DNA from: DATKHR01 sp036557365
Lineage (GTDB): Bacteria; Acidobacteriota; Vicinamibacteria; Vicinamibacterales; CAVVIG01
Direction of reading: 5' to 3'
Length of the DNA stretch: 64,000 nt
Assembly: GCA_036557365.1 (NCBI GenBank)
Contig: DATBHR010000060.1
Coordinates: forward strand, 1 to 64,000
Under the pieces are notes generated by a model. It saw only the letters and a program-made list of their open reading frames with translations. It searched no databases and was not told the DNA's origin. A program made the translations under genes and the position numbers. The stretch's first letter is position 1. The number at the start of each line of letters is the position of its first letter. Below, one piece after another: positions 52,911-60,065 of this stretch.

Positions 52911-54100
52911 AGCTTTCGATCACGGATCTCGACGTCGTCCGGAAGCGCGTCTTCATCCGCGTGGACTTCAACGTTCCGTTGAAGGACGGGACGATTACCG
53001 ACGACACGCGAATTCGCGCGGCGATTCCGACGATTCAGTACGCGATCGCGCACGGTGCGACAGCGATCGTCGCCAGCCATCTTGGCCGTCCCAAGGGCAA
53101 GCCGAACCCGCAGTACAGCCTGCGGCCGGTGAAGGACGCGCTGGAGGCGCTGCTGCATCGACCGGTCGAGTTCACGGACGACTGCGTCGGCGACGCCGTG
53201 AAGCAGACGATCGACCGCGTGCACGCGTCGGGCGGCGGCGTCGTGCTCCTCGAGAATCTTCGTTTCCACGCCGGAGAGGAAAAGAACGATCCGGAGTTTG
53301 CGAAGCAGCTCGCGTCGCTGGCGGACCTGTACGTCGACGATGCGTTCGGCGCGGCGCATCGGGCGCACGCATCCGTCGAGGGGATTACGCACGACGTGCC
53401 GGAAGCTGCGGCCGGCATGCTGATGGAAGACGAGCTGCGTTATCTCGGCCACGCGCTCGAATCGCCGGAGCGTCCGTTCGTCGCGATCATCGGCGGCGCG
53501 AAGGTATCGGACAAGATCGAGGTGATCGAGAACATGCTGTCGCGCGTCGATCGCCTGATTATCGGCGGCGCGATGGCGTACACGTTCTTCAAGTCGCGCG
53601 GGCTTCCCGTGGGCCGGTCGCTCGTCGAGGACGACAAGCTCGACGCGGCCCGAAAGATCGAAGCCGACGCGCGGTCGCGGAACATCGCGCTTCTGCTTCC
53701 CGTGGATCACGTCGTCGCCGAGAAGATCGAGGCTGGTGCGAAGGCCGAGGTGATTCCGGTCGACTCGCCGGCGATTGGCGATCGCATGGGGCTCGACATC
53801 GGGCCCGCGACCATCGACGCGTACTCATCTGCCATCCGCGATGCGAAGACCGTCGTCTGGAACGGCCCGATGGGCGTCTTCGAGATCGAGGCGTTCGCGA
53901 AAGGCACGAACGCTGTCGCGCTCGCGGTGGCGAACGTGTCGGGCACGACGATCATCGGCGGCGGCGACTCGATTGCGGCCGTCAAGAAAGCCGGAGTCGC
54001 CGACAAGATCACCCACATCTCGACCGGCGGCGGCGCGTCGCTGGAATTTCTCGGCGGACGCAAGCTGCCCGGCGTCGAAGCGCTGACGGACAAGAAGTGA
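52907..54100 (+). CDS. pgk: Phosphoglycerate kinase
   Basis: 397 aa. GTG start in the GTGA overlap with gap (MKLSITDLDVVRKRVFIRVDFNVPLKDG). Substrate residues in ASHLGRPKG, LENLRFHAGEEKNDPEF, DDAFGAAHRAHASVEG; nucleotide end VVWNGPMGVFEIEAFAKGT and GGGDSIAAV. Longer upstream frame is a shadow of gap. Confidence 0.97.
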   Translation: MKLSITDLDVVRKRVFIRVDFNVPLKDGTITDDTRIRAAIPTIQYAIAHGATAIVASHLGRPKGKPNPQYSLRPVKDALEALLHRPVEFTDDCVGDAVKQTIDRVHASGGGVVLLENLRFHAGEEKNDPEFAKQLASLADLYVDDAFGAAHRAHASVEGITHDVPEAAAGMLMEDELRYLGHALESPERPFVAIIGGAKVSDKIEVIENMLSRVDRLIIGGAMAYTFFKSRGLPVGRSLVEDDKLDAARKIEADARSRNIALLLPVDHVVAEKIEAGAKAEVIPVDSPAIGDRMGLDIGPATIDAYSSAIRDAKTVVWNGPMGVFEIEAFAKGTNAVALAVANVSGTTIIGGGDSIAAVKKAGVADKITHISTGGGASLEFLGGRKLPGVEALTDKK

Positions 54101-54873
54101 TGGCTGCGCGCACGCCGTTCATCGCCGGCAACTGGAAGATGTTCAAGACCGTCCAGGAGGCCGTCGTCTTCGTCAAGGAATTGAAGAGCGCGGTCAAGGA
54201 CGTGACCGACGTCGAGATCGTCGTCAGTCCGCCGTTCACGGCGCTTCATGCCGCGGCGGAAGCGGCGAGAAACTCGAACATCTCGGTCGCGGCGCAGAAC
54301 CTGTACTTCGAGAAGGAAGGCGCCTTCACCGGCGAGATTTCGCCGCAGATGGTGAAGGAAGCCGGCGCCGAGTACGTCATCATCGGCCACTCCGAACGTC
54401 GCCGCCTGTTCGGCGAGACCGACGCGATCGTCAACCGGAAGATCGTCGCGGCGCTGGCGGCTGGCCTCGCGCCGATCGTCTGCGTCGGCGAGACGCTCGA
54501 CGAGCGCGAAGCGAACCAGACGCTCGCCGTGCTGGATCGTCAGCTGAAGGACGGACTCGATGCGCTGACCGGTGCGCAGATCGCCGACCTCGTCATCGCG
54601 TACGAACCGGTCTGGGCGATCGGCACCGGACGCAACGCGACACCGGCACAGGCGGGCGAGGCGCATGCGCACATCCGCGCGCGGCTGCGCCAGTGGTTCG
54701 GCGGCGACGCGTCCGAGAGCTGCCACGTGATCTATGGCGGGAGCGTGAAGCCCGACAACGCGGCCGAACTGATGGCGGAGGCCGACGTCGACGGCGCGCT
54801 GGTGGGGGGCGCCAGCCTGGAGGTCCGCAGCTTCACGTCGATCGTGACAAACAGCCGAAGCCGTAGGGTATAA
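54100..54873 (+). CDS. tpiA: Triosephosphate isomerase
   Basis: 257 aa from ATG 54100, which shares its A with the pgk stop (TGATG); a GTG at 54097 would add one Met. Catalytic residues: Asn11 and Lys13 in GNWKM, His97 in IIGHSERR, Glu169 in AYEPVWAIGTG, and the phosphate loop YGGSVKPDNAAELM. The last six residues are unusual (NSRSRRV) and overlap a TATAAT box for secG. Confidence 0.97.
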   Translation: MAARTPFIAGNWKMFKTVQEAVVFVKELKSAVKDVTDVEIVVSPPFTALHAAAEAARNSNISVAAQNLYFEKEGAFTGEISPQMVKEAGAEYVIIGHSERRRLFGETDAIVNRKIVAALAAGLAPIVCVGETLDEREANQTLAVLDRQLKDGLDALTGAQIADLVIAYEPVWAIGTGRNATPAQAGEAHAHIRARLRQWFGGDASESCHVIYGGSVKPDNAAELMAEADVDGALVGGASLEVRSFTSIVTNSRSRRV

Positions 54874-54874
54874 T
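54869..54874 (+). promoter_or_regulatory. Possible -10 box (TATAAT) of secG
   Basis: TATAAT overlaps the tpiA stop region; TGACAA lies 18 nt upstream (54845-54850). It would start a transcript about 15 nt before the secG ATG with its GGAAGAG ribosome site, also able to drive the tRNA-Leu gene. Confidence 0.4.
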
Positions 54875-54894
54875 CGAGGTTTTCCGGAAGAGAA

Positions 54895-55290
54895 ATGATC
54901 TTTTACTACCTGCTCTCCGTCGTCTACGTCATCATCTGTTTCCTCCTGCTGCTCGTCGTCCTGATGCAGCAGGGCAAGGGCGACATGGCCGCGGCGTTTG
55001 GCGGCGGCGGAAGCCAGTCGGCGTTCGGCGCGCGCGGCGGCGCGACGTTGCTCTCGAAGGCCACCGCCGTTCTCGCCGCGTTGTTCATGCTGGGTGCGCT
55101 CGCGCTCGCGATCGTCAGCCAGCGTGGCAGTTCCGGATCGCTGATGAGCGGCACGGCCGCGCCGCCAGTTCCGGCATCGGCACCAGCGGTTCCGAGTCCA
55201 ACGGGATCGACGCCGCCGGCAACAGGATCCACCGCGCCTGCACCGCCGACGACGCCGCCTCCGGCGCCGACGCCGCAGCCGCCAAAGTAG
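54895..55290 (+). CDS. secG: Protein translocase subunit SecG
   Basis: 131 aa. Two membrane helices (VVYVIICFLLLLVVLMQQ and TAVLAALFMLGALALAIVS) flank the conserved LMQQGKGDMAAAFGGGGSQSAFGARG loop, typical of SecG. The 50-residue C-terminal tail of Pro, Ala, Thr and Ser is longer than in E. coli (110 aa). Placement after tpiA is the common arrangement. Confidence 0.93.
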   Translation: MIFYYLLSVVYVIICFLLLLVVLMQQGKGDMAAAFGGGGSQSAFGARGGATLLSKATAVLAALFMLGALALAIVSQRGSSGSLMSGTAAPPVPASAPAVPSPTGSTPPATGSTAPAPPTTPPPAPTPQPPK

Positions 55291-55310
55291 AATTGATTTT
55301 TCCCTCGCTC

Positions 55311-55397
55311 GCGGAAGTGGCGGAACTGGCAGACGCACCAGCTTGAGGGGCTGGCGGTAGCAATACCGTGGGGGTTCGAATCCCCCCTTCCGCACCA
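55311..55397 (+). tRNA. tRNA-Leu (anticodon GAG)
   Basis: 87 nt with encoded CCA. Acceptor GCGGAAG/CTTCCGC, anticodon stem CCAGC/GCTGG with loop TTGAGGG, a long variable arm (GGCGGTAGCAATACCGT) as in class II tRNAs, and T arm GGGGGTTCGAATCCCCC. Its last 22 bases are duplicated at 60066-60087, so it is the integration site of the element that follows. Confidence 0.97.
55376..55397 (+). repeat. attL core (22 bp, 3' end of tRNA-Leu)
   Basis: The 22 bases from the T-loop through CCA (TCGAATCCCC ... CGCACCA) recur exactly at 60066-60087. Flanking bases differ on both sides, so the identity ends sharply, as expected for a tyrosine-integrase core duplication. Confidence 0.9.
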
Positions 55398-55405
55398 TGT
55401 GCTAT

Positions 55406-55430
55406 AAAGGCCCGGTTTTCCGGGCCTTTT
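55406..55430 (+). terminator. Rho-independent terminator after tRNA-Leu
   Basis: AAAGGCCCGG, loop TTTT, CCGGGCCTTTT: a ten-base stem followed by TTTTCTTTT. It lies on the element side of the attL core, so the host tRNA now uses a terminator supplied by the integrated element. Confidence 0.88.
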
Positions 55431-55449
55431 CTTTTGTTGGCCGCAAAAA

Positions 55450-55467
55450 AGCTACCGGATAGCTACC
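55450..55467 (+). repeat. Left copy of 18-bp terminal repeat
   Basis: AGCTACCGGATAGCTACC, itself two AGCTACC half-repeats 4 bp apart, 52 bp inside attL. An exact direct copy occurs at 59934-59951. Probably integrase arm-type or excisionase binding sites. Confidence 0.8.
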
Positions 55468-55534
55468 GCCGCGATTTGAGAGCGAGCGGCCAATTTCTTG
55501 GCCTGTTGTAGAGCTAGCGCCAGATGCCGATAAT

Positions 55535-55567
55535 CCCAACCGTTCACCGCCTCCAGAAAGGGTTGGG
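55535..55567 (+). promoter_or_regulatory. Hairpin ending at the start codon of the first cargo gene
   Basis: CCCAACC (55535-55541) can pair with GGTTGGG (55561-55567), which directly abuts the ATG at 55568 and overlaps the only plausible ribosome site (GAAAGGG). A second perfect hairpin GGCCAA-TTTC-TTGGCC lies at 55488-55503. Such a structure could limit translation. Prediction by eye only. Confidence 0.4.
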
Positions 55568-56485
55568 ATGCCGATCGAACGAAAGATCTACTTCTACCGA
55601 TCGAATTGTGGATTTGCACCGGGCGGTGAGCCGATACCGTTCCCGGTTACGGCGGTGGCCGATGCGATTGATGCTTTGGATTTCGCAACGGGCGAGCGGT
55701 ACTTGGCGTCATACGCTGACGTGCGCACCTGCTGTTGGGTCGCGCGGGCCGGGGCGAATGCGCGACTCCGTTTTGCAAATATCCGCCACGGTGGCCTACC
55801 CGAAGTCGATCAGGCCGGCGTGCTGACGCCGCTCGATATCCCGGACAACGCAAATCTCGCTGAGTCAGTCTACATCCGGTTCTTCCCAAATCAGATTGTC
55901 GGCGCCGTCTACAATTTCTATGGTCCACGCCTGCCACAACTCGCGTACTACCTTCGGGTGAAGGTGGGCGACGTGTTGCCGCCGCGTGGTGTTCAATTCG
56001 ATCCGCTGCTGCGGAGCGATGTGCTTCAGCGCCTACAAACGATGGATCGACTGACGTTGTTCGAACTTCGGATCCATCGATCGTATTTGGAGTCACTGAA
56101 GGCAATCGACGAAACGTTAGGTCGCGCGTTCGAGGCGTCGTTTGAAGCTGGTGACGGTATCCAAGCCGAGATTTCCTTGCGGGCATCGCGCGCGACTGAC
56201 GACACGTTGTTTCGCAGGCTGCGTCGCATTGCCCGTCGAATCAGCCGCGGCTCAAACGACAGCGTTCTCAAGCTGGTCGTCCGTGGTGGGCCAAACGGCT
56301 CGCGGAAAACCGATCTTGTCGATTTGCTATCTGATGAGCTGCTCGTTACCCGCGAGATCGAAGTGGTGCAGGAACGTCATCGCGCGTTGAATCCGGAATC
56401 GGCGTTCGCCGCCATCGATGACGCGTACGACGAACTCCACGACGTTCTCGAAGCTGAAGATGCGCTCGGTGAAGAAGATGCCTGA
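55568..56485 (+). CDS. Element cargo: uncharacterised soluble protein (305 aa)
   Basis: No signal peptide or membrane helix. The N-terminal half is beta-rich with KIYFYRSNCGFAPGGEPIPFP, LRFANIRHGGLPEVDQAG and a striking IRFFPNQIVGAVYNFYGPR stretch; residues 150-240 are helical and basic (LFRRLRRIARRISRG), and the C-terminus is acidic. I do not recognise the family and see no nuclease, ATPase or nucleotidyltransferase motif. It is the first gene of a two-gene unit: its last 8 bp overlap the start of a 4-TM protein. A soluble protein paired with a small multi-pass protein, inside a tRNA-linked element, is an arrangement common in phage-defence systems; that role is inference. Confidence 0.8.
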   Translation: MPIERKIYFYRSNCGFAPGGEPIPFPVTAVADAIDALDFATGERYLASYADVRTCCWVARAGANARLRFANIRHGGLPEVDQAGVLTPLDIPDNANLAESVYIRFFPNQIVGAVYNFYGPRLPQLAYYLRVKVGDVLPPRGVQFDPLLRSDVLQRLQTMDRLTLFELRIHRSYLESLKAIDETLGRAFEASFEAGDGIQAEISLRASRATDDTLFRRLRRIARRISRGSNDSVLKLVVRGGPNGSRKTDLVDLLSDELLVTREIEVVQERHRALNPESAFAAIDDAYDELHDVLEAEDALGEEDA

Positions 56486-56969
56486 GTTCTGGGAGCGGCG
56501 GTTCTTGCCGCTGGAACTCGGCGCCTGCGTGGTCGCCATCGTGACCCTGATCACGTGGAGCGAATATTTTGGCGGCTACGCGTGGATCGCGACGGTCTTG
56601 GACGGCAACCGTGGCGCCGTGTACGGCACACTCGCATCGATTCTCGGCGCCTTGCTCGGCTTCACCATCACGACAGTGTCGGTTGTCATTGCGTTCTCGA
56701 CCGAGCGGAGCCTGAAGCGGTTACGGGCCAGTAATCAGTACGCGATGCTGTGGAATGTGCTGACATCGACGATCCGTTGGCTCGGTGTCGCCACGATCGG
56801 TTGCCTTGTCGCACTCATCGTCGACCGTGACAAGAAGCCAGAACCCTGGGCGCTATACCTCTGCGTCTTCTCGGTGTTGGTTTCGGTCGCTCGGCTGTGG
56901 AGAACGGCATGGATCCTAGAGAACGTCATCCGTATCATCATCCATCAAACATCGACGAAAGAATCGTAG
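56478..56969 (+). CDS. Element cargo: four-helix membrane protein, partner of the 305-aa protein
   Basis: 163 aa from the ATG at 56478, inside the 8-bp ATGCCTGA overlap with the upstream gene; longer starts at 56460 or 56418 are possible. Hydrophobic segments: LELGACVVAIVTLITW, ASILGALLGFTITTVSVVIAF, WLGVATIGCLVALIV and WALYLCVFSVLVSVARLW, giving four helices with short loops. A basic stretch TERSLKRLRAS follows the second helix. No enzymatic motif. The tight overlap indicates co-translation and probably a functional pair. Could be a membrane effector or anchor; not a recognisable transporter. Confidence 0.8.
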   Translation: MPEFWERRFLPLELGACVVAIVTLITWSEYFGGYAWIATVLDGNRGAVYGTLASILGALLGFTITTVSVVIAFSTERSLKRLRASNQYAMLWNVLTSTIRWLGVATIGCLVALIVDRDKKPEPWALYLCVFSVLVSVARLWRTAWILENVIRIIIHQTSTKES

Positions 56970-57009
56970 ATGACGCGATCGCTTAGCTGTACTAACATAT
57001 GCTCGTCAC

Positions 57010-57435
57010 ATGAGCACCGCCGCGGTCGTGAGCATCGGCTACGAAGGACGGACGCCAGCCGAGTTCGTCGCGCTACTGGTCGCGCACCGCATCACCAAGG
57101 TTATCGACGTCCGAGAGCTGCCGCTGTCAAGACGCAAAGGATTCAGCAAAACACCACTCTCAGCAAAGTTGAAATCTGCGGGCATCGACTACTGTCACGT
57201 CCGAGCCGCAGGAAATCCACACCGTCACCTGAAAGCCGACACCGCTCGCTGCCTTGCGATGTACACAGCACACCTGAAGAAGCATCCGGAGGTGGTTCAG
57301 CTTGTAGGCGACGAACTACTGTCCGGCCGCGTAGCGGTCCTCTGCTTCGAACGCGCTCATGCCGCGTGTCACCGGAGCCGGCTGCTCGACGCCGTCAGCC
57401 GATCGCAGCGCGTTCAAGTCGTGCGCGTCGAGTAG
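57010..57435 (+). CDS. Element cargo: DUF488 family protein
   Basis: 141 aa. DUF488 marks are clear: VVSIGYEGRTPAEFVALL, KVIDVRELPLSRRKGFSK, and the C-terminal CFERAHAACHRSRLLDAV with the conserved Cys-x(6)-Cys-His-Arg. DUF488 proteins have no settled biochemical role but often travel in mobile and defence-rich regions. It ends 7 bp before the next gene and forms a pair with it. The short gap before it (56970-57009) contains an AT-rich stretch that may be a promoter. Confidence 0.88.
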   Translation: MSTAAVVSIGYEGRTPAEFVALLVAHRITKVIDVRELPLSRRKGFSKTPLSAKLKSAGIDYCHVRAAGNPHRHLKADTARCLAMYTAHLKKHPEVVQLVGDELLSGRVAVLCFERAHAACHRSRLLDAVSRSQRVQVVRVE

Positions 57436-57442
57436 GTGCCCG

Positions 57443-58285
57443 GTGACCGGCGCCTGGCAACGGCGCCGCATCCTGATTTGGGGCAAGACACGGCCCGAAG
57501 TTAGTCGCAATTATCGTGAGACCGTCTGCACCGGCGGCGTGTTCGAAGATTCTGGTCGACTAGTTCGCCTCTACCCTATCCCTCTGCGGTACCTGGACGA
57601 CAACAAGTACTTCAAGAAATACCAGTGGATCACAGCCGATGTCGCGCGAGCCGACGACCACGACAGGCGCCCGGAAAGCTACCGGATTCGTCCTGACGGC
57701 ATCCAGTTGGAAGGCTCGATCAAGACCGGGAAAACGGGCGACTGGGCCGAGCGAGCACATTGGGTCCTGCGTCCTGAGAATGTCGTTCGGTCGGTCGAGG
57801 AATTACAGGCCCGACAGAAGGCGGACGCCACGTCGCTCGGTGTGCTGAAGCCGAAAAAGATAGTCCAAGTCCACGTCGAGAACTACGCGCCCGCCGAGCG
57901 GAACACATTCTGGAAACGCTACAAAGAAACCGTCGCGCAGCTCGAACTCGAGCTGGATGAGAACAAGCGCGAACCGAAGCCGCTGACACCGCCCGACTAC
58001 CGTTTTCAGATCCGGTTCACCTGCGACGATCCCGCCTGCACGCTGGTCCACAAGTTCGGAATCCTCGACTGGGAGATAGACGCTCTGTACTTCAGGATGA
58101 AGAAGAAGTACAACGCGGAGCGAGCAAAGCAGGAGGTCGTTCAGACCCTGGAGCGCCTCTGCCGTCCAGAGTACGACCTTCGATTTTTCCTGGGAAACAT
58201 CTCGACGCACCCCACCAACTTCACGATTGTGGGACTCTGGTATCCGAGACTGGCGAAATCAGCAGGGCCCTCGTTGTTCGACTGA
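57443..58285 (+). CDS. Element cargo: uncharacterised 280-aa protein paired with DUF488
   Basis: Start at GTG 57443 (MTGAWQRRRILIWGKTRPEVSRNY), with GTAGGTG upstream; a longer frame to 57359 is a DUF488 shadow. Distinct stretches: ETVCTGGVFEDSGRLVRLYPIPLRYL, KKYQWITADVARADDHDRRPESYRI, TPPDYRFQIRFTCDDPACTLVHKFGILDWEIDALYFRMKKKY and FFLGNISTHPTNFTIVGLWYPR. One Cys-Asp-Asp-Pro-Ala-Cys pair with a nearby His could bind metal. No known catalytic motif seen. Stop codon is 21 bp from the convergent zinc-ribbon gene. Its association with DUF488 is the main clue. Confidence 0.82.
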   Translation: MTGAWQRRRILIWGKTRPEVSRNYRETVCTGGVFEDSGRLVRLYPIPLRYLDDNKYFKKYQWITADVARADDHDRRPESYRIRPDGIQLEGSIKTGKTGDWAERAHWVLRPENVVRSVEELQARQKADATSLGVLKPKKIVQVHVENYAPAERNTFWKRYKETVAQLELELDENKREPKPLTPPDYRFQIRFTCDDPACTLVHKFGILDWEIDALYFRMKKKYNAERAKQEVVQTLERLCRPEYDLRFFLGNISTHPTNFTIVGLWYPRLAKSAGPSLFD

Positions 58286-58306
58286 GTGCGTCCGCACACT
58301 TTCCAC

Positions 58307-58474
58307 CTAAGACGACTTCGGGGGAGTGATCTCGAACTCCTTCACTTCGACGGCCCAGACGTGGCCACAGGAACAGCGATACCAGATCACCGTCTTGTCG
58401 GAGACGTGTTCAAGCATCTCGTTGGTCATGGTGCCGCACTTCGGACAGGGAACAGGGCGCGTGCGGACAGTCAT
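58307..58474 (-). CDS. 55-aa zinc-ribbon microprotein
   Basis: Short frame on the minus strand, ATG 58474 to TAG 58307. It starts MTVRTRPVPCPKCGTMTNEM and continues with VIWYRCSCGHVWAVEVKEFE, giving two metal knuckles, C10-PK-C13-G and C34-S-C36-GH, as in small rubredoxin-like or zinc-ribbon proteins. It is shorter than usual gene-finding cut-offs. Function unknown; nucleic acid or protein binding is plausible. Its conserved-looking amino-acid pattern on the strand opposite to any other gene, filling a gap, supports it. Confidence 0.72.
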   Translation of the reverse strand: MTVRTRPVPCPKCGTMTNEMLEHVSDKTVIWYRCSCGHVWAVEVKEFEITPPKSS

Positions 58475-58766
58475 GTGGAAACTGCCGTCAGCGTATCAGA
58501 CTCAAGCAGACCGTTCACGTCCCGCCGGCGGGACAACTATCGAATTTCCTCGGCAAAAGACGATAAAGCCACCAATTTCAGAAGATCTCTCTGAAAACGG
58601 CAGGCCAGTGTACAGCATAGGATCAGAACCAGAACAGAGACCGGAACAGGATCAGTAACAGAAACAGGAACAGTACAAGAAACAGGAACAGGAACAGCTC
58701 ACACCGGCCAGTCCAGCACAGGCAACTCAGGTCAGGTCACACAGCCCAGAACAGCTCGCGCTGTAC
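58475..58766. repeat. Non-coding gap with hexamer-like low-complexity tract (core 58618-58740)
   Basis: Between the zinc-ribbon gene and the kinase-like remnant no gene is seen. From about 58618 to 58740 the sequence is a degenerate array of ACAGGA/ACAGAA/ACAGTA units with period near 6 and strong purine bias on the plus strand, fading into CAGGTCAG repeats. Confidence 0.75.
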
Positions 58767-59355
58767 ATGCGGCACGTGACCGGCGCGTCACCTGACGCCG
58801 CCGATGGTGATCCATTTCCCTATCCGCTGGTCGACGAAGACGACTTGCGTCGCGATGCGCGCCGGATCGCTGGGCTGGCTGCGTCGATGGCGATGTGTGA
58901 TCGCCTCTTTCCGTCGGAACTCGAAGCAACGCAGTCCGATCGCCGGCGAACATCGATCGCTGAAATCAAGCGGCAGCTCCCGTCCGGCTGGACGGTCGTC
59001 GCGGACGACATTTGCCGACGTCAGCAGCAGCCGGTGCTCCGCGGCACGTGGAACGACCGACCGGTGGTGCTGAAGGTGTTGTTTCAGGAAATCGATGTCG
59101 ATCGATGGCGCGCCATCATGGCTGCGGCGACGGCCGCGGTCGGCGACGCGAACTCTGGGCCGCTCACCTTGCCGTACGACGTCACGCCGCTGCGGATTCA
59201 GTGCGGAGAGCCGGTGAGCTGGCCGATCGTCGCGTATCCGCGACTGCGCGGGCCGATGCTGCACCAAGCGCCTGAGTTCGGCAGTGCGAGCGAAAAGGAT
59301 CTCCGGCGACTCCTTGCCGCGATCGCGCGCGCCCTCACGATCGCGATCGCCGCGT
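58767..59355 (+). pseudogene. Truncated protein-kinase-like gene (N-lobe only)
   Basis: About 195 residues in frame. The N-terminus is helical; then WTVVADDICRRQQQPVLRGTWNDRPVVLKVLFQEI resembles a glycine loop and VxLK motif of kinase/aminoglycoside-phosphotransferase folds, and WPIVAYPRLRGPMLHQ a hinge. The frame ends in LRRLLAAIARALTIAIAAS, the helix that precedes the catalytic HxD loop, and then runs into integrase sequence read out of frame, stopping at 59411. The catalytic half is missing, so it cannot be an active kinase. Confidence 0.68.
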
Positions 59356-59356
59356 C

Positions 59357-59932
59357 CGGTACACGCTCGCGCTCGACTCAGGCTGTCGCAAGGGCGAGCT
59401 GTGCGGGCTGAGGTGGAGCGACGTCGAGCTGGACCAGGGAAAGGTGCGAATCGTTCAACAACTCATCACGCCGGGCGCTGAGCCGGTTTTTGGACCAACG
59501 AAGACCGGCAAGCCGCGCAGAATCTCACTCGGCGCCGAAACGATCGACCTGCTCCGACGTCATAAGCAGCACCAGGCGGAACTCAAGATGGCGAATCGGA
59601 CGGCGTACCATGACTTCGGGCTCGTCTTCGCGAAGGAATGGGCGGAGGCCCGCAGCACGCGCGACACGATCGGCGAACCACTGCAAGCGAACAACCTTGG
59701 GCAACGCGAGTACGCAGCTCTGATCAAGGCGGCCGACGTCCGCCGGATCAAGTTTCATGGACTGCGGCACACCTGCGCGACGCTGCTGCTGCGTGCAAGC
59801 GTTCCCGTTCACGTGGTCGCTGAGCGACTTGGACACAGCAAGGTGCAGACAACACTCGAAACCTACGCGCATGTGCTACCCGATATGCAGCAGTCCGCGG
59901 CGGCCGCGCTCGATGCGGTGCTGCACGGTTGA
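59357..59932 (+). pseudogene. Tyrosine integrase, catalytic domain only (N-terminal part deleted)
   Basis: The frame RYTLALDSGCRKGELCGLRWSDV begins at about 59357 and runs to TGA at 59930-59932. Catalytic residues of tyrosine recombinases are all present: Arg in GCRKGEL, Lys in KTGKPRRISL, HxxR in FHGLRHTCATLLL, His in ERLGHSKVQTTLE, and the nucleophile Tyr in TYAHVLPDMQ. The arm-binding and core-binding domains that should precede are absent; upstream sequence in this frame is nonsense and belongs to the kinase-like gene in another frame. A GTG at 59444 could start a 162-aa product, but function is unlikely. It lies next to the right att site, as expected. Confidence 0.88.
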
Positions 59933-59933
59933 C

Positions 59934-59951
59934 AGCTACCGGATAGCTACC
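59934..59951 (+). repeat. Right copy of 18-bp terminal repeat
   Basis: AGCTACCGGATAGCTACC, identical and in the same orientation to 55450-55467. It starts 1 base after the integrase stop codon and is 114 bp inside attR. Confidence 0.8.
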
Positions 59952-60065
59952 AAACAGGGCGATACGAGGCAGTACGAGGTGATACCGACAACCAATGGAA
60001 GGCTTGAAATCCGGAACAAAAGCGCACGGCACGAACTGAGACGACACGAGCCGTAACGGTCCCCG

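Noticed and set aside
55568..56969. Assignment of the two-gene cassette to the Kiwa system
   Set aside because: Gene order is reversed and I see no DUF4868-like feature; similarity is only in having a 4-TM protein and a soluble protein of about 300 aa.
58767..59411. An intact 214-aa protein at this frame
   Set aside because: The last 18 or so residues are integrase DNA read in the wrong frame; the kinase-like sequence stops near 59350.
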